Assembly: GCA_965221795.1 (NCBI GenBank)
Contig: OZ244914.1
Coordinates: forward strand, 2,728,001-2,792,000
Length of the DNA stretch: 64,000 nucleotides
Source of the DNA: VYFG01 sp965221795
Lineage (GTDB): Bacteria > Pseudomonadota > Gammaproteobacteria > Arenicellales > Poriferihabitantaceae
Direction: 5' to 3'
The translations under genes were made by a program, and so were the position numbers. The notes beneath the pieces are model-generated. The model was not told where the DNA came from, made no database searches, and worked only from the letters and a program-made list of their open reading frames with translations. Shown in pieces: positions 37,606 to 46,125 of the stretch (its first letter is position 1; every line of letters begins with the position of its first letter).

Positions 37606-38484
37606 CTGGGTATGGGCATCCACCATGGAAGTGATGCAACGTTCCGTATCGCCTCGCAGTGCTCTTTCCCGCAGCAATGTGGCTGCCGCTTGGGTGAGGG
37701 GGAGGTCCAGGTTCCGTGCAGCCGCAGAGCGGGTTGCTCCTTCGAGGTCTTTTAACATGGTTTCGATCTTGATCGACACCGGCTTTTCTTCACCATTGGC
37801 CATGCGACGGCCAAATATCTGAAACGGCAGGGAATCGGCGAATCCCCCCCGGAGGGCGTCCGATAACAGGGCAGTATCCACTCCAGCTTCCCGAGCTAGT
37901 CGATAGGCCTCTCCGATGGCGGTGATATTGCAACCGACGATAATTTGATTGCACAACTTGGTGGTTTGCCCGGCACCGGTAGGGCCCATCAGAGTGATGC
38001 GTTTTGACAGGGGAGCCAGTATCGGGTAGACCTTTTTCAGGGATTCGTCCTCACCACCGACCATGATGACCAGTTCCCCGCTTTTGGCTCCGGCCACTCC
38101 TCCGGATACGGGCGCATCAATCCAGAGTGCGCCGGTGGTTTGCTGGATTTCGGATGCCAGTTCGCAAGTGGTATCGGGTGAGATACTGGACAGATCGATG
38201 ATCGTTTTTTCCGCACACAGCTGGCTCATGAAAGTGGTATTGTGGACCACTGCCACGACGGCAGCAGTATTGGCCAGGCAAAGCAGGATGACATCGGACT
38301 CGGCTGCCAGTGCCGCCGCCGTCTCACAGGGAATGGCTCCGGCAGCGACCACTTCCTCCACTTTTTCCGGGGTGCGATTCCATACCCGGACGTCGAAATT
38401 GGCCAGCAGTAGTCTTAACACCATCGGCGTGCCCATCAAACCTATTCCTAGGAATCCGACGCGGGGATGTCTGTTTCGATACAT
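37600..38484 (-). CDS. Beta-hydroxyacid dehydrogenase family oxidoreductase (3-hydroxyisobutyrate / tartronate semialdehyde reductase type)
   Basis: 294 residues from the ATG at 38484, giving the normal family length; the open frame extends to 38595 but without family sequence. RVGFLGIGLMGTPMVLRLL binds NAD(P). DAPVSGGVAGAKSGELVIMV is the substrate signature and GAGQTTKLCNQIIVG holds the catalytic Lys. It oxidises or reduces a small 3-hydroxyacid. Its 3' end overlaps the convergent phosphoribosyltransferase by six bases. Confidence 0.9.
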   Translation of the reverse strand: MYRNRHPRVGFLGIGLMGTPMVLRLLLANFDVRVWNRTPEKVEEVVAAGAIPCETAAALAAESDVILLCLANTAAVVAVVHNTTFMSQLCAEKTIIDLSSISPDTTCELASEIQQTTGALWIDAPVSGGVAGAKSGELVIMVGGEDESLKKVYPILAPLSKRITLMGPTGAGQTTKLCNQIIVGCNITAIGEAYRLAREAGVDTALLSDALRGGFADSLPFQIFGRRMANGEEKPVSIKIETMLKDLEGATRSAAARNLDLPLTQAAATLLRERALRGDTERCITSMVDAHTQS

Positions 38485-38849
38485 GAAATAGGAGGTGTGT
38501 TTTCCCGTCGGAATGTGCAGGTAGAGTGATATTGATTCGTCAACCGTGATGCGAGAGGGAAGAGGCATGGCCCCGCCGAATTGCCCCTTGACCATACATG
38601 CAGTTTCTCATCCCATCGTGCTTCAGGAGGGTGAGCGGGTTATCTTGCTTGCAGTTTGGTCCAGCCGGGTGAAAGGGAATCCCAGTAAGCGTCCAAGTGT
38701 ACCACGAAGATCAGGCGCTCCCATGAAGGACGAAAGGTCGGTCAGCGATGATGAGGGCAGATTCTTGTTGAAGGCTCTTGTTATGGCGGAAAGTCTACCG
38801 TACAGTCACGCTGGTGTTATCCTGTTGCTAACCCATTTCCACATTTACC

Positions 38850-40007
38850 ATGCTGACTCCCAGTGAACAGATTCTGGAAAAGCTGATTGCGTTCCCCACG
38901 GTCAGTCAGACTCCCAACCGGGAACTGATTCAGTATGTTCAGGACTACCTGTCCACCTTCGGTGTGGAATCGGTACGGGTGCCGGATGGCGATGCGAAAA
39001 ACACCAATCTGTATGCCCGGATCGGGCCAGACCGGGTTGGCGGCGTGCTACTGTCTGGACATACTGACGTCGTCCCTACGGATGGCCAGGACTGGGCTCG
39101 GGATGCCTTCCGCATGACGCTCGAGTCGGGACGGCTCTATGGCCGGGGAACTGCTGACATGAAGGGGTTTCTGGCGTGCGTACTGGCTCTCGTACCGGAG
39201 GCAGTGACACGGAATCTGCGAGTGCCTTTGTATCTGGCCTTTTCATATGACGAGGAAATTGGCTGCGTAGGCGTACGCCAGATGTTGGATCGACTGGCTG
39301 GTTCCTTGGCCTCACCTGACTGTTGCATCATCGGCGAACCGACCCGGATGGAGGTTGGAATTGCCCACAAGGGCAAATGGGCTGGCGTCTGCACTTGTCG
39401 GGGCGTGGAAGCCCATTCGGCCCTGACCCACCGGGGATTGAATGCGATTTATCTGGCGATGGAGATGATCCAGGCGGTGCGCGGCTTGCAGCAAGAGATC
39501 ATCAGCCATAACAGGCAAGACCTGGATTCCCAAGTGCCTTGGACAACACTGCAAGTAGGTACGATCCAGGGCGGCACCGCGCTCAATATCATTCCAGGGA
39601 CATGCCATTTCGCCCTGGAGATTCGCTATACCCGGCATGATGATCCGGAGGAGTTAGTGCGTCGCCTGCGCCAGGCCGCCAACCGTATTGTCTCTGGATA
39701 TCAAGAGGATTTTCCAGCGGCAGACATTCAGGTCCGGGAGACAAACCAGTATCCCGGGCTACATACAAATCCGGAAGAGGAAGTGGTCTGGCGGGTGCAG
39801 GACCTGGTCGGTACAGACCGGTGGGTCCAACTGTCCTTTGGTACCGAAGGAGGATTGTTTCAGCAGCGATTGGGGGTGCCGACCGTGATTTGTGGCCCGG
39901 GCTCGATGGACCAGGGGCACCAACCGGATGAATTTATCTTGCGTACTGAGTTGGCGAAGTGTGATGTTTTTTTGGGGAAATTGCTGGATCAGATCAGTGA
40001 TCCCTAG
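38850..40007 (+). CDS. argE: Acetylornithine deacetylase / ArgE-type M20 peptidase
   Basis: 385 residues, ArgE length. Metal ligands are in LLSGHTDVVPTDGQDW (His, Asp), the GRGTADMKGFLAC loop with the bridging Asp, and AFSYDEEIGCVGVRQML (catalytic Glu and ligand Glu). A dimerisation domain follows, with EARH-like VEAHSALTHRGLNAI. C-terminal GPGSMDQGHQPDEFI supplies the last His. Converts N-acetylornithine to ornithine and acetate in arginine synthesis. No other arg gene is adjacent, so a catabolic N-acyl amino acid deacylase is the alternative. Confidence 0.88.
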   Translation: MLTPSEQILEKLIAFPTVSQTPNRELIQYVQDYLSTFGVESVRVPDGDAKNTNLYARIGPDRVGGVLLSGHTDVVPTDGQDWARDAFRMTLESGRLYGRGTADMKGFLACVLALVPEAVTRNLRVPLYLAFSYDEEIGCVGVRQMLDRLAGSLASPDCCIIGEPTRMEVGIAHKGKWAGVCTCRGVEAHSALTHRGLNAIYLAMEMIQAVRGLQQEIISHNRQDLDSQVPWTTLQVGTIQGGTALNIIPGTCHFALEIRYTRHDDPEELVRRLRQAANRIVSGYQEDFPAADIQVRETNQYPGLHTNPEEEVVWRVQDLVGTDRWVQLSFGTEGGLFQQRLGVPTVICGPGSMDQGHQPDEFILRTELAKCDVFLGKLLDQISDP

Positions 40008-40194
40008 TGTCTGCCGGAACCTCCTCCTCGCCCGGAGGTTGCAAGCCCGGGTTTCGCCCCGCTTGCACTTCGGTCTCTCGGACTGGTGTCCGCGACTTTG
40101 GCTGACAGTGCTGCCAAGCCGCAGGATTGCGATTTAGGCACTTGATTCCACTTCTCTTCGCGGACCGGGCCATGGGTTGCCGTTTCCACTGGGC

Positions 40195-40411
40195 CACGGT
40201 TCACTCGATCCGGCGACCCCAGACCCTTACTCGGAACGCTCCCGACAACCAGCCAACCAGGGTCCGCCATGACTGGCCGCACCCGGACTTCGTCTGGATT
40301 CCGGGAACCCTTTTCCAGAACCACCCTCATCATCAGAGGCGCTTGGCCTTTCCATACCCGGACAGAAAAAACCTTGACGAAAAAGGTTGCCCCCCCCCCC
40401 CCCCCCCCCCC
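40195..40411 (+). repeat. Second copy of the right arm of the 2.3-kb inverted-repeat element
   Basis: The stretch from ATCCGGCGAC through CTGGATTCC, TTTCCATACCCG and ACGAAAAAGGTTGC to the C run matches 2460-2671 block by block, ending in the same C-rich terminus, which here has grown to 22 C. No matching left arm is visible between 40008 and 40190, so this copy is incomplete. The remaining 40008-40194 holds no gene. Confidence 0.55.
40390..40411. repeat. C22 homopolymer upstream of the Mrr-like gene
   Basis: Twenty-two consecutive C, ending 115 bases before the ATG of the restriction endonuclease. An in-frame TGA at 40521-40523 shows that the tract is not part of that reading frame, so any effect would be on transcription. 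It forms the end of the repeat copy described for 40195-40411. Confidence 0.85.
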
Positions 40412-40526
40412 TCAATTACAATCGCGAGAGGCGACCTTGGCGGAGCTCAGGTCTGGCAAACGCTACTAAAGGTTGGTTCAGCATATGTGGTTGAGCCGAA
40501 GAGTTGACTGATTGAGGAGATGAATA

Positions 40527-41552
40527 ATGAACTCTCAAGAATATCCGGATTTTTTCACCGTTTTCCGAATTTCTGAAGAGGAAAAAGGGTGGATCTTCAA
40601 GGAAATCACTCAGGGGCGTCTGCGCCAGGGATGGGGCGCGAATGGCTTCGGTTTGGTTTCAGAGGATGGTACCCCAGTTGATAAACATCAATGGGAAGAA
40701 ACATACCGCAAAGTTTGGGGAGAAGCCCCTAGTCCAAAGCGTTTCGCGATCCTGCGCCGAATGCTTGAATTGAACAAAGGCGACATCGTCGTGGTGCCCA
40801 AGATGCCGAAATGGAACGAATTTACAATTGCACGGGTTAGCGGTCGGTACTCCTTCGACATGACCACTGGCAAAGAGGATTTTGGTCATATAGTGCCAGT
40901 AGATCCTGACAGTATTCGCACATTCCATTACCAGGCTGATAACGAGGCGTTTCTTGTTTCCAGCGTATTCGCTCGTACGAACCACAGAGCAGCTGTTTCC
41001 TGGTGTTACAATCCAGACCAGATTGAAGCGGCCTGCAAGCTCTTGAATCAAGAAAGCAGTTCTACGGCGAAGCCCATGAAAGAAATGTTTCAAGTGGCGG
41101 TAAACAACGCATTCAGAGAAGCCGCAGTGAAACTTCAGGACATGGTCAAAAACTGGAATGGAGACCGTTTTGAAAAAGCCGTAAAGCAAGCATTTGAAGA
41201 TCAGGGATATAAATTCGAACAGTCTAGACGATACAACCGGGAAGGAGGAGACATTGACATGCTTTTTTCTCCTCCCCGAAGTCGGGCACTTTTTGAACCT
41301 TCCGCGATTGCCGTACAAGTGAAGTGGAAGCAGGGGGAGGACCAGAATGATGAGGAAGCCATACAACAAGTCATCCAATGGGCAGAATCCCAAAATAGCG
41401 ATGCGAGGAAATATGTGATCAGTTCCGCATCAAGCTTCACGGAGGATGCACACAAAAAAGCTGAGGACCAGGACGTTACCCTGATCTGCGGATTGCAAAC
41501 CATGTGCTTCTTGCTGGGTGCGACTGATCAGTACAGGCAAGACTGGGAATGA
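40527..41552 (+). CDS. Mrr-like restriction endonuclease
   Basis: 341 residues, start ATG preceded by TTGAGGAG. The C-terminal ~120 residues form a PD-(D/E)XK Mrr-type catalytic domain: FEKAVKQAFEDQGYKFEQS, then GGDIDMLF (Asp) and AVQVKWK (Q-V-K), and a YVISSASSFTEDAHKKA helix. The N-terminal ~190 residues are unassigned and may read DNA or a modification. Related enzymes cut modified foreign DNA (type IV) or act in islands. No methyltransferase is adjacent, which favours type IV or another stand-alone role. Confidence 0.82.
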   Translation: MNSQEYPDFFTVFRISEEEKGWIFKEITQGRLRQGWGANGFGLVSEDGTPVDKHQWEETYRKVWGEAPSPKRFAILRRMLELNKGDIVVVPKMPKWNEFTIARVSGRYSFDMTTGKEDFGHIVPVDPDSIRTFHYQADNEAFLVSSVFARTNHRAAVSWCYNPDQIEAACKLLNQESSSTAKPMKEMFQVAVNNAFREAAVKLQDMVKNWNGDRFEKAVKQAFEDQGYKFEQSRRYNREGGDIDMLFSPPRSRALFEPSAIAVQVKWKQGEDQNDEEAIQQVIQWAESQNSDARKYVISSASSFTEDAHKKAEDQDVTLICGLQTMCFLLGATDQYRQDWE

Positions 41553-41628
41553 TAGAATGGTTGTATAGGACAGGGTATTAACGGTTTTTCTCTCTGAAAG
41601 ATCCATTTGGGAATCTGGAAGAATCTCG

Positions 41629-42261
41629 TCAGGCTTTCCAGAGGTCACTGTGGATCGGATCCCGTTCAATCAGTCGACGAAAAGATAGGCTGATACGGGG
41701 TCCACATGCGGGCTCTGGCAGGACGCCGTGTTGCCAGTCCGACTGGGAGGCATCATCCATATGAAAACCGGATCCTGGATCCAAGGCATAGTGATATCGG
41801 ATGGTAGGGACATCCTTTCTCCGCAGTACCATATGGCGTCGAGCTCCCAGCGAAAGAATGGTCACGCCTGTTCTGTTCTCCATTGACTCCATGTGGTCCG
41901 AATGAAACCCGATGGAATGTTTCCCACTCGGGTAGTGGTTCGCTATACATTGATTCGGAAGATATCCAATTCGGTCCCGGATGGCCCAGGTCAGAGGCTC
42001 AATGCATTCTGGCCAAGGATATCGCGTACGGATCTTCTTTCCGGGGGTATGGGATTCTCCCCAGGTGATAGTTTCCCGGGTCATATACCGGATATGCCAG
42101 CGGGTCGTGGCCTGCAGCCACTGGAACAGGGATTGATGGTCTGCCAGCAGGTCCGGGATATACGTGATGCCGGCAGGAGGCGACGACAGGCAGGTATCAT
42201 CCGGAAACAATTCCACTTGTACCGGGCAGTGATTCGTCTGTACGAGATAATTCTGGATCAT
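41629..42261 (-). CDS. alkB: AlkB-family 2-oxoglutarate/Fe(II) dioxygenase
   Basis: 210 residues. Iron ligands: His and Asp in SIGFHSDHMESME and His in DWQHGVLPEP. RISLSFRRLI carries the two Arg that bind 2-oxoglutarate and the substrate. ANHYPSGKHSIGFH corresponds to the NxYxxG...HxD core, and GARRHMVLRRK follows. Known members remove methyl lesions from DNA or RNA bases oxidatively. A single gene, convergent with the Mrr-like gene. Whether it is a repair enzyme or an RNA or protein demethylase cannot be told here. Confidence 0.9.
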   Translation of the reverse strand: MIQNYLVQTNHCPVQVELFPDDTCLSSPPAGITYIPDLLADHQSLFQWLQATTRWHIRYMTRETITWGESHTPGKKIRTRYPWPECIEPLTWAIRDRIGYLPNQCIANHYPSGKHSIGFHSDHMESMENRTGVTILSLGARRHMVLRRKDVPTIRYHYALDPGSGFHMDDASQSDWQHGVLPEPACGPRISLSFRRLIERDPIHSDLWKA

Positions 42262-42558
42262 GAATAATCCTATTGTTCTCTAAAATGAGAACAATTATAA
42301 ATCAACATAGCAGAAATTACGACCTTGACGGACCTCCAGACTGGAGGAATTGCATATGAAAACTGGCAGATTCAGTTTCGGTATGCAGAGAAGACGGGTG
42401 CCTGACCGATGAGGTGGAGTGCAAGCGTTTCGGCACCATCTGCAAGATGCCGGTGATGAGTCTGGGTAGCAAATCAATTCCCGGTCCGTGTGCTCCCCGG
42501 GGAAGTTGCTCTGGTCGGAGGTGGCAGCACGGCGGACTGCCTCGGTTGAGCGGCTGCA
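42262..42558. other. Intergenic region with AT-rich start and no supported gene
   Basis: About 300 bases. The part next to alkB is AT-rich and probably holds its promoter. From about 42340 to 42550 the plus strand looks like broken coding sequence, with short frames such as WQIQFRYAEKTGA and a Gly-rich EVALVGGGSTADCL before a stop, but I cannot name a parent gene. Confidence 0.35.
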
Positions 42559-42579
42559 GTGGGATGCCCAGATGGACTG

Positions 42580-42933
42580 ATGTTGATGTTTTGGAACAAA
42601 ACTCGAATATCTGATCCGGATGCTAAAGAGTTCGATGCTGGGGTAGTTGAACGACTACGCTTATTGGAGCAGCGTGGTCTCTCTGCGAAACGGCGAGCAG
42701 TAGGCACCGTCATCTTCACTATGTCGGCAGTGGTTTGTTTAGAGTATTACATTCTCTACAAACTCATCGAGAGGCAAGCGGTTGGAGATATGTTTGTTTG
42801 GTTTGGAGTTGCTCATCTATTTTTAGTCGTCACCATCGTAATTTTTATTTTCATTGGAGCACTCGAATCCGAATATGATGATGTGATATCCAATGATCGT
42901 AATTCTTCAATTTTGTCCCAATTGAGGAAGTAG
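42580..42933 (+). CDS. Small two-helix membrane protein of unknown function
   Basis: About 117 residues from the ATG at 42580; an earlier ATG at 42559 adds seven residues. Two hydrophobic stretches (VIFTMSAVVCLEYYILYKL and VWFGVAHLFLVVTIVIFIFI) are separated by a short charged loop, with an acidic, Asn/Ser-rich tail. AT-rich relative to its neighbours. No family recognised and no operon partner; confidence that it is expressed is modest. Confidence 0.5.
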   Translation: MLMFWNKTRISDPDAKEFDAGVVERLRLLEQRGLSAKRRAVGTVIFTMSAVVCLEYYILYKLIERQAVGDMFVWFGVAHLFLVVTIVIFIFIGALESEYDDVISNDRNSSILSQLRK

Positions 42934-43069
42934 TCTTCGGATGCGGTGTCAGGAACAAATTTTCTGCTTGGCGTCCTTTCCGCCGTGAAGGTGCGATCGG
43001 TGGATGCGGAAAGCCGTCGTTCGCAGGTCCGTGGATGGCGGGCGGTGCGATGGCCGCCGGATACCCCCT

Positions 43070-43906
43070 TCAGGCCGTCCAGCTCCCCCGCCGGTACAAC
43101 CACTCCGCTGCGGTTTTCAGGCCACCGAAAGGGAACACATGAATCTGCCGCACCGCTCCCTCGGGGTGCGCCCGCACATGCTGCTCGATCGGCCCCACCA
43201 GGTCCTCGGGATCGACCCCGGCGAGCAGGGTACTGACCGCCCCGGCCCGCTGCTTCAAAAACTGCAGCGAGTTCCCCACCCCGCACAGGGCGGCAAACTT
43301 GACCAGGGTCGTCAACCGCGCCGGTCCGGCGACGCCCAGGTGCACCGGCAACGTCACCCCAGCTGCCGCCAGGCCGTCGGCCCAGTCCACAAAGTGCCGG
43401 GGCGCAAAGCCGAACTGGGTGACAATGTGCAGCCGTGCCCCGGTGCACTCGCCCCAGGCCTGCTTCCGGCGCAACGCCTCCAGGGCCGTCCGCTCGGGGA
43501 AGTCCGGCGAGCCTTCGGGATGACCGGCGATGCCCACGTGACCGATGCCATAGCGGTCCAGCAGCCCGCTTTCCAGCACCGCCAGCGAAGAATCGAAGGC
43601 CCCCGCCGGGGTCTGCAGGCCGCCGCCAATCACCAACACTTCCTCGACCCCGGCGTCGGCGGTCAGCCGCGCCAGGCGCTCGGCTAGGGCCGGCCGGGTG
43701 GTCAGTCGACGGGCGGCGAGATGGGGTACGGCGCGGTAGCCGAGTTCCTGTAATCGCCGCGCCCCGTCGGCGACCACCGTCACCGGCTCGGTGCCGACGT
43801 CGGTCAGGTACACCCGGGTGCCGATGGGAAACAGGTTCGGCAGGGCCGGCTCGTGCAGGGCCTGTCGGGGCGAAATTTCAATTGAGGCGGCAATCCGGTG
43901 GACCAT
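43070..43906 (-). CDS. Methylenetetrahydrofolate reductase-like protein, GC-rich
   Basis: 278 residues. It starts AASIEISPRQALHEPALP, then has VYLTDVGTEP, a RRLQELGYRAVPHLAAR strand-helix unit, VLVIGGGLQTPAGAFDSSL, a IGHVGIAGHPEGSPDFPE segment and LHIVTQFGFAPRHFVDWA, the beta-barrel motifs of MetF-type reductases, including the Gln-Phe region near FAD. Known: the family reduces methylenetetrahydrofolate; short members sit with methylamine or betaine demethylation genes. GC is visibly much higher than in neighbouring genes, with nearly every third base G or C, which suggests acquisition from a high-GC donor. Confidence 0.78.
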   Translation of the reverse strand: MVHRIAASIEISPRQALHEPALPNLFPIGTRVYLTDVGTEPVTVVADGARRLQELGYRAVPHLAARRLTTRPALAERLARLTADAGVEEVLVIGGGLQTPAGAFDSSLAVLESGLLDRYGIGHVGIAGHPEGSPDFPERTALEALRRKQAWGECTGARLHIVTQFGFAPRHFVDWADGLAAAGVTLPVHLGVAGPARLTTLVKFAALCGVGNSLQFLKQRAGAVSTLLAGVDPEDLVGPIEQHVRAHPEGAVRQIHVFPFGGLKTAAEWLYRRGSWTA

Positions 43907-44321
43907 GTTGCGAGTTGGGGGCGAGGGCGGCGGTCGGCATGGTACGGCAACGGCGAAGTCGATATTTGCCTGTCGACGACACGACCGCCAGCGAAGACGT
44001 CAACGACCGGGGAATGCATCCGCCGGAGCCCGCTTCCGCCCCCCGTCCGTGCGCACCGCAGAACCAGAACCCCCACTACCAAACATCACTCGGGGACTCT
44101 CAGCTTCCGACCAACCCCCTAACAGATTTTGTTGTGTGTCTGATGTGCGCTTTTTGCGCCGCTGGCTGTTTAGTGAACCAGCATGAAATGATGTTTTTCG
44201 ATTGGGGACCATGTTGTGAAAGAGGACGATAACAGAGCGAAAATCAAGGGAGGAAGAGCCATCCCGGGTCGCAAGGTGCCGAGATCCCGGTTTCCATGAG
44301 CACTGCGACAGTCTTTCGGAG
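43907..44321. other. Intergenic region, GC-rich then AT-richer
   Basis: 415 bases between the MetF-like gene and the stop of the reductase fusion. The first ~200 share the high GC of the MetF-like gene, after which composition drops near 44130; this could be one edge of the transferred block. No gene, terminator or repeat can be defended. Confidence 0.35.
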
Positions 44322-45470
44322 TCAAATCCCCCAGCGAGAAAAAAATCCCTTGGTATGATGGGCAAACCGGGCGACCAGAGGGGAAGGCGCCTGTGTATTT
44401 CGGTATCGCATGATGAGTCGACCAGGAGCCACGGATTCGGCCAGGGGTCTGGTTACCAGTGCACTCCCGTCATAGCTCATCGCACTCGCTGGCCTTGAGA
44501 TCAGTATGGAATAGCCGAGTCCGTTGGCGACCATCCCCCGCACGGTCTCGAAAGAGGGAGAGCGGAACCGGATGTTCGGTATGAGTCCATCGTCAGCAAA
44601 CAGGGACGTAAAAAAATCTCGACTTGGGGGAATGTCCAGCAGGATCATTGGATGTTCGGACAGTTCCCGGAGTGAGATCTCATGGCGCTCACTCAGCGGA
44701 TGTCCAGAAGGCAGCAGGACATGGGGGCTGACCGTAGCCAGCGTTTCCCGTCGACACTCTGGGATATTTGGCGAGTCATACATAAGAATCAGGTCGAAGG
44801 GAGTCGCTTGGTGAGCGGCTTCGATTTCCCGCTCGCTCCCCTCAAAAAACCGGAAGTTGGTGTGGGGATATTGTGTTAGGAAAGTTCGTACCAAGCTAGG
44901 GATGAAAAATGGCCCAATCGTCGAAAAACAGGCGATATGCAACACGCCCTCATGGCTACTGTCCCGGGACTCGGGTACGAACGAATCCAACGAGCGGGAC
45001 ACCCCATAGGCCCGGTTTGCATAGATCAGCGCATTGCCTTGCTGCCGGATATTGATATCTTGCGGCTCGGCAATGAAAATGAAATGGGTACCGACCCGGA
45101 AATGATCACGGATGATACAATCAAAGGCAATCAGGGTGTTTTCGAGAACAGGTGCGCCCGTGACGCGGGTGGTCCATTGGGCACAACTGAACTTGTCCGC
45201 GCCGGGGGGGTGCGTCCGACCAGCAAACGTATCCGAAATCATCGCCTGGTCTTCACTCAGCACATTGACACACAATACACCGTTCTGCTGGAGCTTCTCG
45301 CAGGCGGGGCTCAGATGATGTACGCAGACCAGCAGTGTAGGCGGGTCGGCCGAGACAGAGGTCATTGCGCTCACTGTCACCCCCGCCCGTCCATACGGTC
45401 CATCCGTCGTAATGACGGATACCGTGCAGGCAGCATAGCTCATACCTTCAAGGAAGAGTTGCTGGTTCAT
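44322..45470 (-). CDS. Flavin reductase domain fused to a LysR-type effector-binding domain
   Basis: 382 residues in two parts. Residues about 1-165 are an HpaC-like flavin reductase: YAACTVSVITTDGP, GRAGVTVSAMTSVSADPP, GVLCVNVLSEDQ and VGTHFIFIAEPQDI. Residues about 175-382 are a LysR substrate-binding domain: LHIACFSTIGPFFIPSLV, HPMILLDIPPSRDFFTSLF and ANGLGYSILISRPAS, alignable with the same region of the LysR regulator at 62616-63545. There is no helix-turn-helix. Divergent from the HpaB-type oxygenase, so probably its FMNH2/FADH2 source, with effector binding controlling reductase activity by analogy to MarR-tailed HPA-hydroxylase reductases. No internal stop or frame jump separates the parts. 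Confidence 0.85.
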   Translation of the reverse strand: MNQQLFLEGMSYAACTVSVITTDGPYGRAGVTVSAMTSVSADPPTLLVCVHHLSPACEKLQQNGVLCVNVLSEDQAMISDTFAGRTHPPGADKFSCAQWTTRVTGAPVLENTLIAFDCIIRDHFRVGTHFIFIAEPQDINIRQQGNALIYANRAYGVSRSLDSFVPESRDSSHEGVLHIACFSTIGPFFIPSLVRTFLTQYPHTNFRFFEGSEREIEAAHQATPFDLILMYDSPNIPECRRETLATVSPHVLLPSGHPLSERHEISLRELSEHPMILLDIPPSRDFFTSLFADDGLIPNIRFRSPSFETVRGMVANGLGYSILISRPASAMSYDGSALVTRPLAESVAPGRLIMRYRNTQAPSPLVARFAHHTKGFFSRWGI

Positions 45471-46125
45471 GTATGGACCGGACTTCGTGATGGAGGGGCC
45501 TCATCGGTAAAATCTTGGAAACTGCGAGAGATTCCGTTATGTATTTTGTTGGCGAACCGAATTAGCCTACTCACCAAACGAAGTCTATCAGGCCAAGCTT
45601 CTTGGGTTGCAGGGAGCATCCGATATCGAATCCATCCGAGTGAACTCTCCAACCTTCCCCCATAATTTACTGTTCCTGATGGCAAACGCATGGGGTCGAG
45701 TGGGTAAGTGTTTCTGGTCTTCCGGGGGGGTCCTACCTGCAAGGCTTCTTCATGATGAGCGCCGGCCCCGGCAAACCACCCATTTGGTATCATATCGCTC
45801 TGGGTAGACACGTAGATGAAGCTTATCAGTGGGTCGCCCTTCCCATGCTTCGGGGGGGTAGTAGTCGATGGAAACCAAGCATCCTTATTCCATTCCGCTT
45901 TGAATGGAATGGTATACTTTTATCAAGGGTATACCATAACGATCAGTGATAGTAGGGGGTTCAGTGGCCACATGCAACGGAATTCCTGTTTTGGTGTATC
46001 GGGAACCTTGAATCAGCAAGCTTCGGAATGGTTTGGTATTTCCGATGCAGTGTCCCCGAAAAAAGTAATTTACAGGGAAACCGCTCATCACTGACACTTG
46101 CTACTTTTGTCATGGGGTTATAAAT
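45471..46125. promoter_or_regulatory. Divergent control region with two inverted repeats
   Basis: 655 bases between the reductase fusion and the HpaB-type gene, without a convincing gene. Two dyads abut: ATTCCATTC (45887-45895) with GAATGGAAT (45902-45910), and TGGTATAC (45910-45917) with GTATACCA (45929-45936) across 11 bases. The latter resembles split TGGTATACCA half-sites used by several GntR- and LysR-type regulators. Either could be an operator for one or both promoters. Confidence 0.5.

Noticed and set aside
40004..40507. Open frames crossing the C22 tract, with poly-Gly or poly-Pro
   Set aside because: They arise from the repeat and homopolymer itself; no start signal or family evidence supports a protein in either direction.
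40527..41552. SspE-type effector for the Ssp system
   Set aside because: The gene has an Mrr-like GGDID...QVK core and no DUF262/DUF1524-like sequence, and lies 12 kb from the cluster.
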